A stretch of 64,000 nucleotides of DNA, from positions 36,366,501-36,430,500 of the forward strand of contig CM066729.1 in the NCBI GenBank assembly GCA_033961575.1. The letters run 5' to 3'. The translations under genes were made by a program, and so were the position numbers. The notes under the pieces were generated by a model. That model ran no database searches and was not told the origin of the DNA. It was given only the letters and a program-made list of their open reading frames with translations. Numbering within the stretch: position 1 is the first letter of the stretch; each line of letters begins with the position of its first letter. The DNA comes from Aselliscus stoliczkanus. Its lineage: Eukaryota; Chordata; Mammalia; Chiroptera; Hipposideridae. Positions 44,104 through 54,355 of this stretch are shown here, one piece after another.

Positions 44104-44480
44104 TGTGGCCTTAGGCACAGTAGACAAGATATGGAAGCAACCTAGGTATCCATCAATAGATGAATAGATAAAGAAAATGTCATATATATTTGCCTTTTCC
44201 TGTGAGATTTATGTATATGAAATATTACTCAGCAATAAAAAAAAAAAAAGAATGAAATCTTGCCATTTGTGAAAACATGGATGGACCTAGAGGGTATTAT
44301 GCTAGGTGAAATAAGTCAGATAGAGAAAGACAAATACCATATGATTTAACTTCTATGTGGCATTTAAAAACAAAACAAAACAAACAAAGAAAACAAACAG
44401 AGAAGAAGCTGATGGTAGTCAAAGGAGGGAGGGTAGTAGGGAAAGGAAACATTTAAAAATAAAACTAAAGTGTTAACAAA
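44104..44480 (+). mobile_element. L1 3' end of ORF2, sense
   Basis: GTAGACAAGATATGGAAGCAACCTAGGTATCCATCAATAGATGAATAG, then AAATATTACTCAGCAATAAAAAA, GAATGAAATCTTGCCATTTGTGAAAACATGGATGGACCTAGAGGGTATTATGCTAGG and GAAATAAGTCAGATAGAGAAAGACAAATACCATATGATTT. This is textbook ORF2 C-terminal text in sense. A 29-bp unrelated insert (about 44190-44218) interrupts it. Confidence 0.9.
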
Positions 44481-44499
44481 TAGAATGGAGTCATTCAAG

Positions 44500-44602
44500 G
44501 CAAAAAAAACCCACCAAACATACTTAGCTTGTAGGCTATATAAAAACAGGCAGTGAGCTTGATTTGGCCCTTGGGCAGGAGTTTACGTACCCCTGGACTA
44601 GA
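44500..44602 (+). mobile_element. hAT MITE 3' fragment
   Basis: AGGCTATATAAAAACAGGCAGTGAGCTTGATTTGGCCCTTGGGCAGGAGTTTACGTACCCCTG ends with the right terminus of the same Charlie-type MITE found at 33588-33795 ('...aaaacaggcggtgggctggatttggcccgcgggc...ccgacccctg'). Confidence 0.7.
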
Positions 44603-45050
44603 CTGTTACCATTTTAAAGGAAGGAATACCTGTGAAATGTAAAATATAATTCCCAGGGGATTCAGAGCACACAGAAGACAATGCACAGATACTCACATTG
44701 CGTCAAGTATGGATCTTTTGAAAGGAACAGGAAGAAACGAACTTTGTCAACTCACTTGTAGCAAAACCCTATGTATGCAAACACACAGATACATTAAACA
44801 TGCTACCACATGGTAGTAATGTTAGCCTCACTACTGAAAGAAGTTATTCTTAAACTAAAATTAGACTGAAAAGCCTACATTAAGCAAAGTTGAATAAGCT
44901 ATTGCCTTCTTATTAGAAAGGAAAAAAATATCTCAAATTGGTTGCACAAACAGTAAATACTATTGGGTCTCATTATTGCCTTTTGGTCCTTTATCTTAAA
45001 TTGCTCAACTTAAGGATTAAATCTGCAACATTAAAAAAAATAATAATTTG
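44603..45050. other. Unassigned sequence
   Basis: Nothing recognised. Confidence 0.5.
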
Positions 45051-45054
45051 TGTG

Positions 45055-45195
45055 TTTATGAAGCAAGTGTTTAAAGATGAGAGAGCTGAGGCACAGAATA
45101 GTTAAGAAGTTTCCTAAAGCTGCCACATGCCAAGCCTGGTTCAGACCCAGTCAGTAAGACCTTAGAACTCGCTCTATTCACCACTGCGCTATTTT
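45055..45195 (-). mobile_element. MIR SINE, antisense
   Basis: GATGAGAGAGCTGAGGCACAGAATAGTTAAGAAGTTTCCTAAAGCTGCCACATGCCAAGCCTGGTTCAGACCCAG, then CTCTATTCACCACTGCGCTATT: reverse complement of MIR ('gaaactgaggcacagagaggttaag...'). Confidence 0.85.
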
Positions 45196-46065
45196 TAAAT
45201 CATCACACCTTTTAATTTTCAGGCTAATAATACTCTTTCTCTCCAAGGGAAACTGTTTCCTCTATAAAGAGAGAGGCAGAGTTTAAAAATATTTCACCCA
45301 CTTCAATAAATAAACTGTGATACATAAACATTCAAGTCTTCAAGTCCAGTCTATAATAGTCTCATCAGACTGGCAAAGTGAGTGCTACCCAAGACCCACT
45401 CAGGGAAACCACGTGGGTTTTACATGCAGGCCTAAAATAGCCTTTTTGGAAAGAGGCTTAGGAATGAATATATAGTAACAATTCATTCTTCTACAGAAAT
45501 GCTCACTTTACCAGGTTTCACTATATATGTGAAGCATAACTAAATAAATAACAATTGAAATTGGTGCTAGTAAAATACCTCTTAGACAGAAATTTTTCAG
45601 CCCCATATAAAAAGCTAAGCAAAGTTCATGTTATTTTAATATACTAATTGTAGAATGTATCACAGTTACCATTGTCTCTTTTGGAAAAAGATGTTGGTCA
45701 AAGGTCTATTTCAGAATGCTAAATATAGGAGCTGGCAGGTAAGTCCCTTTGGCAGATTAGGTAATTTTCTCCTCATCAAACATACCTGGGAAATGATATA
45801 AAGAAATGAGACCCTGTGATTATAATGCTTTCTTCTTTCCCAGTAGTTAATATATATTTTACTCTCATAATTTACCATTGCCATTGATCAGTTAAAACAA
45901 ATATAGTGGCGTAAGTTGACCTCAAGAAAGAGAAACAAAATTACACAGAAAATGCCACTTTTTAACAAGGCAGTTTTTCAGCGTTCTTTCTTCGCATATT
46001 TAAAATTACTTCCTATAACTTCGATCACGTCTATCCCAAATAAGAAATAAAAACACCTTCATCAT
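45196..46065. other. Unassigned sequence
   Basis: Nothing recognised. Confidence 0.5.
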
Positions 46066-46180
46066 ATAATTTATGAAGTATTTTTACATATATAAACTAA
46101 GTTTATCTGTATAACACTGATAGGTGTTTTACTCCTTTTTATGGATGAGGAAATTGAGAAAGATTAGGTGATCTTGCTAG
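46066..46180 (-). mobile_element. MIR fragment, antisense (tentative)
   Basis: GTTTTACTCCTTTTTATGGATGAGGAAATTGAGAAAGATTAGGTGATCTTGC corresponds to 'ccccattttacagatgaggaaactgaggcac...'. Diverged. Confidence 0.55.
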
Positions 46181-46202
46181 GATAATTTTCTTCCTATTCT
46201 CT

Positions 46203-46205
<3 letters not shown>

Positions 46206-46236
<31 letters not shown>

Positions 46237-46310
46237 AAATGAATCATTTTATTACCCACAGTCGCATAAGGAGAAATTGTAGAAAAGTGAGACTATTACG
46301 AATATTCCAT
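46206..46310 (-). pseudogene. Poly(A)-tailed retrocopy 3' end, source unknown
   Basis: Thirty uninterrupted T (46206-46235) are followed at once by GAAATGAATCATTTTATTACCC. On the minus strand that is AATAAAATGATTCATTTC followed by poly(A), the normal spacing of a polyadenylated mRNA 3' end. It looks like a short processed retrocopy or 3'UTR retroposition. I cannot name the parent transcript, and no coding similarity is visible to the right. Confidence 0.55.
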
Positions 46311-46424
46311 AATTCTTCCTGGTGAAGGAGGTAAGGATACTTAACTGAGGGGGGATAAGAGAAAGAACTATTGCTGTTTGTCCTTTGATTTATTTTTCTT
46401 AATAATATTAGTCACCATCTATTG

Positions 46425-46650
46425 AGTTCTTATTCCATGGGAAGCTTTCTCAAAAAAGATTTAATATATATTTAATATACATAATATATATTTAATCATC
46501 ACAATACCCTAAGTTGTGGGTATGTAATATAGATGTAAAAACTAAGGCTTAAAAATATTAATTTACCCAAGATCATACATTTAGTAAGTGGTTACACAGC
46601 GTTCAACCCAGGCCATCCGACCCTAAAACCTGAGCTTTTCTATGTTTTCC
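46425..46650 (-). mobile_element. MIR SINE, antisense
   Basis: ATCATCACAATACCCTAAGTTGTGGGTATGTAATATAGATGTAAAAACTAAGGC, then CCCAAGATCATACATTTAGTAAGTGGTTACACAGCGTTCAACCCAGGCC, follows antisense MIR through to its 5' end. Confidence 0.82.
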
Positions 46651-47640
46651 ACTAAATCTTTAGAATAATAATACTACATTTGGTATTTTCTTTAGCTGTA
46701 TCGCTTCATGGCCCTTGTAGGGAGCAAGTTCTGTATCTTATATAAAAATTAAATAACTTGAAAAAAATCTGGGATTGGTTGTAGGGTGTGTCTGTTTCAT
46801 TTTGTTTTTAATAAGATTGTGTACTGTGGATATTAGAAATATGAGGTAATGAAAAGGCAACTATCAGAGGCCTCTACTTACTGGTGTTCATTTTTGGATG
46901 TAGGATATGGCAACTGGCAGAGACATAGGAGAGATAAGATTAGGTAGCTGTAAGAGAAAATATTGAAAGAGTGGGTGAGTTCTTATCAGGAAGAAAATTT
47001 CCTCTTGTGAGTCAGGCTTAAGGTAGCGCCAGCCTACTCCTATTGTGTTATGAGGCCATTTGCCCTCCTAAGCCTGTTTTCAATGGCCCCAGATCTTAAA
47101 AAGCATGACTACTTGAGTGAGGGTTCCAACAATGGACAGATTTGAGCAACTTTACCCACCAGTAATATGGCAGAGCTAGGCCTTCGCCCAACTCCTTTAA
47201 GCATATGTTTGAAAGTATTTAGAACATTAATGCAACCAGTACCAAGTCTAGGCAAATCACAGGGGGTACATTACATTCTACTAATGTTCTCACCACTGGG
47301 CAGCTCCATTTCTCTGGCCTCCAAGCAGTCAAGACCTGAAAACTTCCCTCCCAATCCTGCCCCTTTGGGCATGTCGTTGCTCCACAACCGTGTCTCTACC
47401 CTCTACCTTGTGGAGGCACTCTCTTTTAATCTAGTTCAGCAAGTTGTACAGGACTCACTGATGACTGTTATACACAGTGAGGTTTCTAATACTGAAACCT
47501 AGCATCCCCTGTTAATTGGTGTTTTAATGTAAAGGAAGAATTTTGATGCTTTGATTACCAATTCATCTCCCTCCAGAAAAGAATCGTGGATGGTGGAATT
47601 TCAGCAGTGATACAAGGCTTCGAGTGAGAAGTGGAGCATA
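46651..47640. other. Unassigned sequence
   Basis: A 111-codon plus frame (47167-47502) has no recognised domain, no splice context and no neighbouring exon. No repeat identified. Confidence 0.5.
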
Positions 47641-47644
47641 GAGG

Positions 47645-47895
47645 TGGGAGAAATGGTCTTTAGGAGGAAGTTCATCGCTAGGCTAGAGTCAGTAGAACTG
47701 GATTTGAATCCAGGTTGTATAATCCCGTGGGGTGTGTGACCATGGACAAGTTATTTAACTTACCTAATTTCTATCTCCTTTATCTGTAAAATAGGGCTGA
47801 TAATGAAATCTACCTTACAGAGTTGTAGAAATTACGTGAGCTCATGTGTGTAAAGCATGATGTTTGTTATTGTCTATAAATATTGACTATTATAT
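47645..47895 (+). mobile_element. MIR SINE, near full-length
   Basis: CTGGATTTGAATCCAGGTTGTAT, GTGTGTGACCATGGACAAGTTATTTAACTTACC, CTCCTTTATCTGTAAAATAGGGCTGATAATG, GAGTTGTAGAAATTACGTGAGCTCATGTGTGTAAAGCA. All MIR landmarks in order. Confidence 0.88.
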
Positions 47896-48279
47896 TTGGC
47901 CTTGAATGGTCAAGAAGAGTTGACTAAGGAGATAGGATTAAGGCTGGTTCAAATGCATAAACAAACATGAACAGATGGACAGAATGCAATAGTTAGTTAT
48001 AGCAAATGGTACCTAACCCAAAATAGGTATACCCAACTCCCATACCCACCTACACATGATTTCATTCTTGAGCTTTCCTTGTGTTCAATTGTATGGCCAT
48101 TTATTACTGGGGGATTAGGTAATAATGACAAATAACTGTTCAATGTTTTCTTTTTACATGTATAATTTAGAAATTGATTTTAATATAAGAGTTATCGCTA
48201 ACCATAATTTTTACCATCTATCAGAACAAGGCTTGAGACAAGACATGGTAGTCAATGAGTATCTATATATTTTTTCTAT
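47896..48279. other. Unassigned sequence
   Basis: Nothing recognised. Confidence 0.5.
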
Positions 48280-48435
48280 TCCAAAGATTCTCAGAATTTG
48301 GTGTGCATCTGAATCACTGAGGAGATTCTGGTTAAGAACCCAGTTCCATGGGCCTCTCTTCAGAGAATAAAATGTAGAACATAAGATAGAGCTCAGGCAC
48401 TCCCAGATGACCTGATGCTAGTAGGTTAGAGATGC
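48280..48435 (+). mobile_element. MER5A-like hAT element
   Basis: AAAGATTCTCAGAATTTGGTGTGCATCTGAATCACTGAGGAGATTCTGGTTAAGAACCCAGTTCCATGGGCC matches the MER5A left half ('...tctcaaactttggtgtgcatcagaatcacctgg...'). Later sequence is decayed. Confidence 0.75.
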
Positions 48436-49215
48436 CTAATTTGAGAAATTCTTTTCCATTCCATTTTTCTACTTTGGGGAGAAATAATTGTTTTTCTGGC
48501 CCAGACAAAATCATTCATATTTCTCTAATCTTATTCTCCTTTCAGTAATCTCAGTTTGTGAAAGTCTGTGGTTTAACGTAGATTTGTATGTGAAAGAACA
48601 ACTTATCTACCAGGCAGCTCCAGGGACCCTGGCTCAACCTTGATTACTTAGAAACTTGCATTTGAATCTCAGCTGAGACACGTTTTCTGCCTATCCCAGA
48701 CTTCAAGTATCCTATAGATACATAATTGCAAATCACTCTTTTCTGAGTGAGACATTTTGCAAGTATTATTTTTAAAAATATGATAGGAAACCTTGGACCT
48801 CTTTTGGTTTTCTTGCTGTATTTTTCCATCAAGACCTCTGTAATTCTTGTTCTAAGACAAAACGACAGATGGGTCATGTATGTGATAAGATGTAATTAGG
48901 AGATGCTAATTAAGTACTTCAACATGATTAGATGAAAAAACCTTGTGTGCACTGCCGGCGCTCAGCAACACAGCCACAGCCAAGGGTGCAGCGGGAGGTT
49001 AATGTTGGGAGATGATGGGGCTGGCTTCCCTGACTCGAACTGCTTTTTGGTGATGAATCCTTAGGATCTTAAATTTCAGATTTCATTTCTTGCCTCAAGC
49101 AAGTACAAGAACAAAGCATCTTCCTATCCCTTAATCAAAAGTCATAATGCCATGACCCTTCCCCGGGCCTCCCTAGAGTGCTTTAAAGCCACCAGCGAAG
49201 CCTTGGGTTTAGAGG
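48436..49215. other. Unassigned sequence
   Basis: No gene or certain repeat. The 77-codon minus frame (48644-48877) has no known domain. Confidence 0.5.
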
Positions 49216-49219
49216 TATA

Positions 49220-49440
49220 TTGTGAATTGAACCATGAATTAAAAGCAGATGAAATGCTTTTAACTCATAGTTCAATTACTACGAACAGTCACATAGGAGC
49301 TATGGAAACTTCACTTCACCTATTTGAGCTTTGGTCCCACCTTTAGAAAACACAAGTTCTTATAAGAATTGATGGGATAATATTTAACACACATGCAAAA
49401 CACTTAGCACTTGACAGATAATGAATACCTGTTATTATTC
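49220..49440 (+). mobile_element. MIR SINE 3' part
   Basis: GAAACTTCACTTCACCTATTTGAGC, then TATAAGAATTGATGGGATAATATTTAACACACATGCAAAACACTTAGCACTTGACAGATAATGAATACC, parallels the MIR second half ('...gaggattaaatgagttaatacatgtaaagcgcttagaacagtgcctggc...'). Confidence 0.7.
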
Positions 49441-50305
49441 AGCTGAGAAGCCAGTACAACTTCTATGGTAAAGGACCTGGGCTTCCAAACAGCAAGTGAG
49501 ATCTGAAAATATAATGAGTCTAGGACTTGTTCTTATAGGCTTCATATGATTCAATCCTTGCGTATTCCATCCTGTGGAAAAAGTAAAAATGGAAGAAGGA
49601 AGGTGGTTTGGAAAGCTGGCAGTATGTTGCTCGGCTAAACTAGGCTAGTCGCAAAAGCCAGCATTAGGGAAAGTTCTTGGAGAAGCAGCCTATAATTAGC
49701 TATGAGGGCAACAAAGCCTTTCAAGCATCTTCCTATTATAGAGCTTTCATGGCACTCAGCATTTCCTTGCTATCGTTTTCAGTTTCTTGGGTAGGACATA
49801 CCTACACTGAATTACTCTGAACATTTAGCCAAAGAGCACAAGCCCTTCTTTTGCTGACAAGTCAGGAACATTTTTTACCAAAAGGTAATGCCAGGTTATT
49901 GAGTTTATCTAGATAGCTCATCAAAATCTTCCATTACTTTGTGTGGATTTGATCTATATAGGTGGCATACCTGGAATATAGTGACAGCTTTCTAAAGACT
50001 CCCTTTTTAATAATGGTCTAGGGCCCAGAGAAAGAATTATTTTGCCATCAATCATATGTGTCTTTCACACTTGTGTACTTTGCAATTCCAAAGGATGGGA
50101 GTTGGCAAACTCGTTAGTGCAAGTGAGTCTAGGCACAATTAAAATTTCTAGAACAAACACTTGTCTATGTTTAGAACAGATGCTGATCTTGAATATTTTT
50201 GTACTGATCTACTTGGGGACAGGAGGATAACTTGATTCAATACATATTTCGAAGGCTTGCTTTGTGAACTGCAGGATGTTGAATATAGCCAACCACTGGG
50301 ATTTT
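49441..50305. other. Unassigned sequence
   Basis: Nothing recognised. Confidence 0.5.
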
Positions 50306-50306
50306 T

Positions 50307-50346
<40 letters not shown>

Positions 50347-50350
50347 TTTG
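50306..50350. repeat. (TTTA)n microsatellite
   Basis: About ten TTTA units. Confidence 0.95.
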
Positions 50351-51175
50351 TAGTTTAGACAACCAACTCCTGTGTATGAGAAGTGAAGTAAATTTTCTTT
50401 TCTAGGAAGAAGTAGAAGATGGATCAAATTTTGAGGGTTTTTTTTCCCCTCTCGCCCTGAATTTTTTCCTCTTGTCATCCAGGAAGGCGTGGAGCTTATT
50501 CTGCTTCATCCTTTCCAGGGAGGGTTATGACAGCTTCCAAAGAAGAAGAAGAAGTCACAGCAAACTTTCCTGGATTTTGTTTCCAAAAGCTTAAACCAAG
50601 GTCAACAAGTCTAAACACTTGGAAGGGGCTGGCAAATACAGTGATGGGAGGCGTGCATTGGATGTGTCTGCACTCAGCTGGAGGGCATGTGGTTTGGGGA
50701 AAGAAGGCAGCTGTTACACTGCCTCCGTGTTTGTTCTTTGGTATATGAGCTCAGAGAGTCCTGACGTCCAACATTTTTAAAGGTAATCTGGAAATCCAAC
50801 CTTTTAGTACAAAGAACTTCAGGCCCCGGACTACTTAGGAGGAGAGACTTAGAGAGGTAGGCTCCCCGAGAATTTAAAAAAAAAAAACAAAAAAACAAAA
50901 AAAACGGATCTTCCTGGGTTTAGAAAGGAAGATAATTTTGTGGGCTCGAGAGAAGGCGAGATCTTACCCACATCCTTGCGGCAGACCCTCTGTGAGCGGA
51001 GAGAGAGGTGTGGGTTCATGGTGCCCCGGGGCCCACGTATCCGTATCCCAGGCACTGGGGTTTTTAGGGAGCCAATAAAAGGAACGTTGGTATAGAATTC
51101 CATTTCAAGGGAAGAGAAGAAACTATGGATGTACAAGGTGTGCTAGCAGAAGATAATATATTGAAGCACCAAATA
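50351..51175. other. Unassigned sequence with a local CpG cluster
   Basis: About 50765-51090 holds roughly a dozen CpG sites, against very few in the surrounding non-SINE DNA, plus a TGACGTCC motif near 50761. It is too small and too moderate in GC for a normal CpG island. The frames here (95 codons minus, 74 codons minus) show no domain. Confidence 0.5.
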
Positions 51176-51410
51176 GCAGAGTGGTTAACAAAACCTGGTT
51201 TCAAATACTGAATTCAAATCATGAATCTCAAATTTACTTGCTGTGCATCTTGAGGAAACTCGCGTAAACTCACAGAGCATCAGTTTCCTTGTCTTTAAAA
51301 TGGGAATAGTACTAAATAATGCTAGACCTACCTTACAGTATTATGAGAATTATAGTGAATACTATGTGTGTATGAGGTATGTTGAATAAGCGGGGCTCAT
51401 GAAATATAAT
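51176..51410 (+). mobile_element. MIR SINE, near full-length
   Basis: AGAGTGGTTAACAAAACCTGGTTTCAAATACTGAATTCAAATC, TTACTTGCTGTGCATCTTGAGG, CATCAGTTTCCTTGTCTTTAAAATGGGAATAG, CTAGACCTACCTTACAGTATTATGAGAATTATAG: a complete MIR order. Confidence 0.9.
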
Positions 51411-52135
51411 CATAGAGCATCTGTATTTTAATCTCCCACTATCTTTTAAAATTTTATTTAGTATGGAACTCCTTCCTTTGTTGCGGGTTGAAACCGCAGG
51501 CTGATCAATTCATTGTCTGCTTCATTTAGATATTAAGTTTTTCAAAGAGGCAAACACTACCTCAATGGTGAAAATGGTCTGATCTCATAAAACAATAAAA
51601 ACTCCAAATTTGATTTAAAGTTAGATCTTCTATCTCCTGTCTCGGAGACTGCAAGGGAGGGGAAGGAAAGTTCTGACTTGTCTGGTGCTGCTGTAAGGTG
51701 GCGTTGTGCCCTCTGTCCTGGAAGGCACTTAACTATGGGCTGTTCCTTGGCCATTTTGTGTATGTTTCTGGGGCCCCCACTGGGAACCTCCTACTGAGGC
51801 AAGCAGTGCATGTTCCTTCAGTAGGTCACCTCCTCCTGTCGGTTTCTTTTTCTTTTTTCTTATGGTGGCTCACAGTGCAGATGCTGTCCTGCTGTCCTGT
51901 TAATTCCCCAGACCATTCTCTGGGGGAGGTTTTAAAATAGCTCCATGCTGTCACATGGAAAGTGTTAAATAAATATCATTTTATTATTACTATTATTTTT
52001 TATTATTATATTTGGAAAGAACATATTTGAGAGAGGATTGCACAAGACATTTATCTAGTTCTAAATTAGTACTCTAGGTACATTTAAGTATTTTTTTAAA
52101 TAAAAATATTGACAATTTGCTTCTTGTCCTATGTA
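51411..52135. other. Unassigned sequence
   Basis: No gene recognised. A (TTATTATTA)-type tract lies at 51978-52010. Confidence 0.5.
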
Positions 52136-52330
52136 CCTATGTTAAGTACCATACATGTGTAGGGAAGACTTCCTGAAAGAGGCAGTATTTGAATTAGGTC
52201 TTTGAAGGTGAGGAGGGTTTTGCCAGGATGGGTCCACATAACAGGGAGGGGGGAAGGAGTGGGAAGCACAGCGAAGAAACTGTGTCTGAAGCTGACACCC
52301 ATGGGTGACAGGCTGTTACAGCAGAGTTCA
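52136..52330 (-). mobile_element. L2 fragment, antisense
   Basis: GTGTAGGGAAGACTTCCTGAAAGAGGCAGTATTTGAATTAGGTCTTTGAAGG, then GGAAGCACAGCGAAGAAACTG, corresponds to antisense L2 ('gtcagggaaggcctctctgaggaggtgacatttgagctgagac...'). Confidence 0.65.
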
Positions 52331-52334
52331 GTTA

Positions 52335-52408
52335 TGGGTGATGATGAAAGCTAGCATTGATGGAGGGAGGACTGACTGAGCACTTCATTTGGACTAACTG
52401 ATTTATCC
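52335..52408 (-). mobile_element. MIR, antisense, left part (split by SINE)
   Basis: GCTAGCATTGATGG...CTGACTGAGCACTTCATTTGGACTAACTGATTTATCC is the 3' end of an antisense MIR ('...gagcacttactatgtgccaggcac...'). It continues at 52515. Confidence 0.6.
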
Positions 52409-52514
52409 TTTTTTTTTTTTTTTTTTTTTTTTTTAGGGCAGTGTCACTGGCCCTCATATATGGGCCGCTGGCTTCCGAAGCCAGCGCTTAACCACCGCGC
52501 CACTCGGCCAGCCC
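52409..52514 (-). mobile_element. tRNA-derived SINE inside a MIR
   Basis: T tail (52409-52434), AGGGCAGTGTCACTGGCCCTC, then GGGCCGCTGGCTTCCGAAGCCAGCGC and CGCGCCACTCGGCCAGCCC. The B-box region is partly deleted (ATATGGGCCGCTGG replaces the usual CATATGTGGGACCCGAACCGGGGCCGCTGG). Flanks GATTTATCC / AATTTATTC are a weak duplication. Confidence 0.9.
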
Positions 52515-52680
52515 TAATTTATTCTTCTCAACTCTACAAGGCAGGAACGATTATTATCTGCGTTTTGTGCATAAGGAAATTGAGCCTTAGACAGGTGAAG
52601 GCAGTTGCCTGAGCTCTCCCAGCCGGTAGACACAGGAGCTGGGGCTGGACCTGGGGTCTGACTGCAGCCCCATGTCTCAC
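52515..52680 (-). mobile_element. MIR, antisense, right part
   Basis: TTCTCAACTCTACAAGGCAGGAACGATTATTATCTGCGTTTTGTGCATAAGGAAATTGAGCCTTAGACAGG, then GGAGCTGGGGCTGGACCTGGGGTCTGACTGCAG: the antisense MIR core and 5' half, completing the element split by the SINE. Confidence 0.82.
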
Positions 52681-52879
52681 AGGGCCCGTACCATAGCTAC
52701 TAGGGGCTACAGGGGAGCAATCACAATATACATCGGATCCTAAAGATTGCTCAACATGGTCTGCTTCAGAGAAACTTTAATTAGATACTTCAATCTTGGA
52801 AAAACTTTCAGTTTTTACTATGGTCATCACTTTTATAATTCTCTGCCATTCCTTTCTTATCTCCTCCCTCTCCTTTCTT

Positions 52880-53356
52880 TTTCTTTATCAAATATTTATT
52901 AATCCCAGGACTGTGTGAGTCCTAGGATATGCAATGGTGAACCAAAATATATACAGTCTCTGCCCTCACAGGAATTATGTGCTATTGGCAGGGGGGTGAG
53001 GGGGAGGGGATAATATCCAAATAATTTCTAACAGTAAAATTGCAAGTGTGAGGGTAATTTGAGCTTATGATGAAAGGCTTTGATTTGAAAGACTAGGGGA
53101 GAATTCCTGACTTAGAACTGAGTTCTGAAAGATAAATAAGAATTAACTAAATGAAGCAGGAAGACAGCAGTATCCAGAGAGCAGGAGTAGCATATGAAAA
53201 GGTCCTGTGGTAGGAAGAAAAATGGGCTGTAAAGAAAGCCTTAGTGGCTAGAGCTGAACACACCAGAGGGGGATAGGGTACAAAGGTAGGGGACTGGTTA
53301 AGCAAAGTCTTGAAGTACCTATTAGAGTTTGATCTTTAGCCTCAAGGCAAGGGGTT
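52880..53356 (-). mobile_element. L2, antisense, left part
   Basis: ATCAAATATTTATTAATCCCAGGACTGTGTGAGTCC, then GTCTCTGCCCTCACAGG, GCATATGAAAAGGTCCTGTGG and GTTTGATCTTTAGCC, follows antisense L2 from its 3' end inward. Split by the SINE at 53374-53492. Confidence 0.72.
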
Positions 53357-53509
53357 TTGACAGAAGAATTTTATTATTACTATTATTATTATTTTTTTGA
53401 GGGCAGTGTCACTGGCCCTCATATGTGGGACCTGCACCAGGGCTGCTGGCTTCCCAAGCCAGCGCTTAACCACTGAGCCACTCGGCCGGCCCTTGACAGA
53501 AGAATTTTA
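53357..53509 (-). mobile_element. tRNA-derived SINE with TSDs, in L2
   Basis: Perfect 17-bp direct repeats TTGACAGAAGAATTTTA (53357-53373 and 53493-53509) bound a minus copy (53374-53492). The tail is TTATTATTAC-rich, then GAGGGCAGTGTCACTGGCCCTC, GGGACCTGCACCAGGGC and the head complement CCACTCGGCCGGCCC. Confidence 0.95.
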
Positions 53510-53790
53510 AACAGAATGGCAACACGATCAGCTTATGTTTTGCACATACTGCCTGGCTGCAATATGGGGAACAGACTGGAAGTGAGAGAAGCGGAAAGAG
53601 GTCGAAGAGTTAGGAGGTTATTCAATCAAACAGGTGAGAGAGTAGTTGCTTGAACCAGGTGGTGGTAGTGATAAAGAAAAATGAACAGTTCTAGAGCTAT
53701 CTAGAGGGTGAAATCAATAGGTTTGAGGGAGTGACTGAATATGTGGTGGTGAGAAATGGTGGTGGCACCAAACTGACTGTTTCTGACTTG
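53510..53790 (-). mobile_element. L2, antisense, right part
   Basis: AACAGAATGGCAACACGATCAGC, GGAAGTGAGAGAAGCGG, AGTTAGGAGGTTATTCAATCAAACAGGTGAGAG, CTTGAACCAGGTGGTGGTAG: antisense of the L2 reverse-transcriptase C-terminal text ('...agttaggaggctattgcaatagtccaggcgagag...ggaccagggtggtagc...'). Confidence 0.78.
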
Positions 53791-53862
53791 AAAACTGGAT
53801 GATTTGCCATCATTGGAAAAGGAAAGCTAGGAATAGGTTGTCCTCGTTTGTTGTTGTTTTTT

Positions 53863-54062
53863 CCCTCCCTCCCTTCCTTCCTTCCTTCCTCCCTCCCTCC
53901 CTCCCTCCCTCCCTCCCGCCCTCCCTCCCTCCCTCCCTCCCTTCCTTCCTTCCTTCCTTCCTTCCTTCCTTCCTTCCTTCCTTCCTTCCTTCCTTCCTTC
54001 CTTCCTTCCTTCCTTCCTTCCTTCCTTCCTTCCTTCCTCTCTCTGTCTCTCTCTCCTTCCTC
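53863..54062. repeat. Pyrimidine microsatellite (CCCT)n and (CCTT)n
   Basis: CCCT/CCTT mixture from 53863, a CCCT block to about 53942 with one CCCG interruption, then about 24 uninterrupted CCTT units to 54037, and a TC-rich end. The minus strand is (GGGA)n then (GGAA)n. Long Pro/Leu/Ser or Glu/Gly/Arg frames here are artefacts. Confidence 0.97.
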
Positions 54063-54302
54063 TGGCCTTTCTGTCTATCCCTTCTCAGAAACATTTCATT
54101 AGCTCCTTAAGTGAAGCTGCTAACATGAAAATCATCCACCAGATGGCACCAAAACATCATATTCCAGGTATTCATCCCTCAGTAGCTCTTCAGGGTGAAG
54201 AACCCAAACCTTCCACTACTTTGACACGATAAGGCTCAGTCCCAGGTTCAACAGAAATGAAAATGACCACTCCAACTTCCCAGAATATTTAATATTGAAT
54301 TT

Positions 54303-54355
54303 TATCAGAAGGAGGGAAAAGAGAGAGAGAGGGAGGGAGGGAGGGAGGGAGGGAG

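Noticed and set aside
43523..44480. One twin-primed L1 joining the antisense 5' half to the sense 3' end
   Set aside because: In twin priming the two arms should be adjacent in the L1; here one arm is 5'UTR-ORF1 and the other is the ORF2 end, so a single event needs a large extra deletion. Left as a separate low-certainty question.
53799..54110. 84-103-codon frames rich in Pro/Leu/Ser or Glu/Gly/Arg
   Set aside because: Pure translation of the CCTT/CCCT microsatellite.
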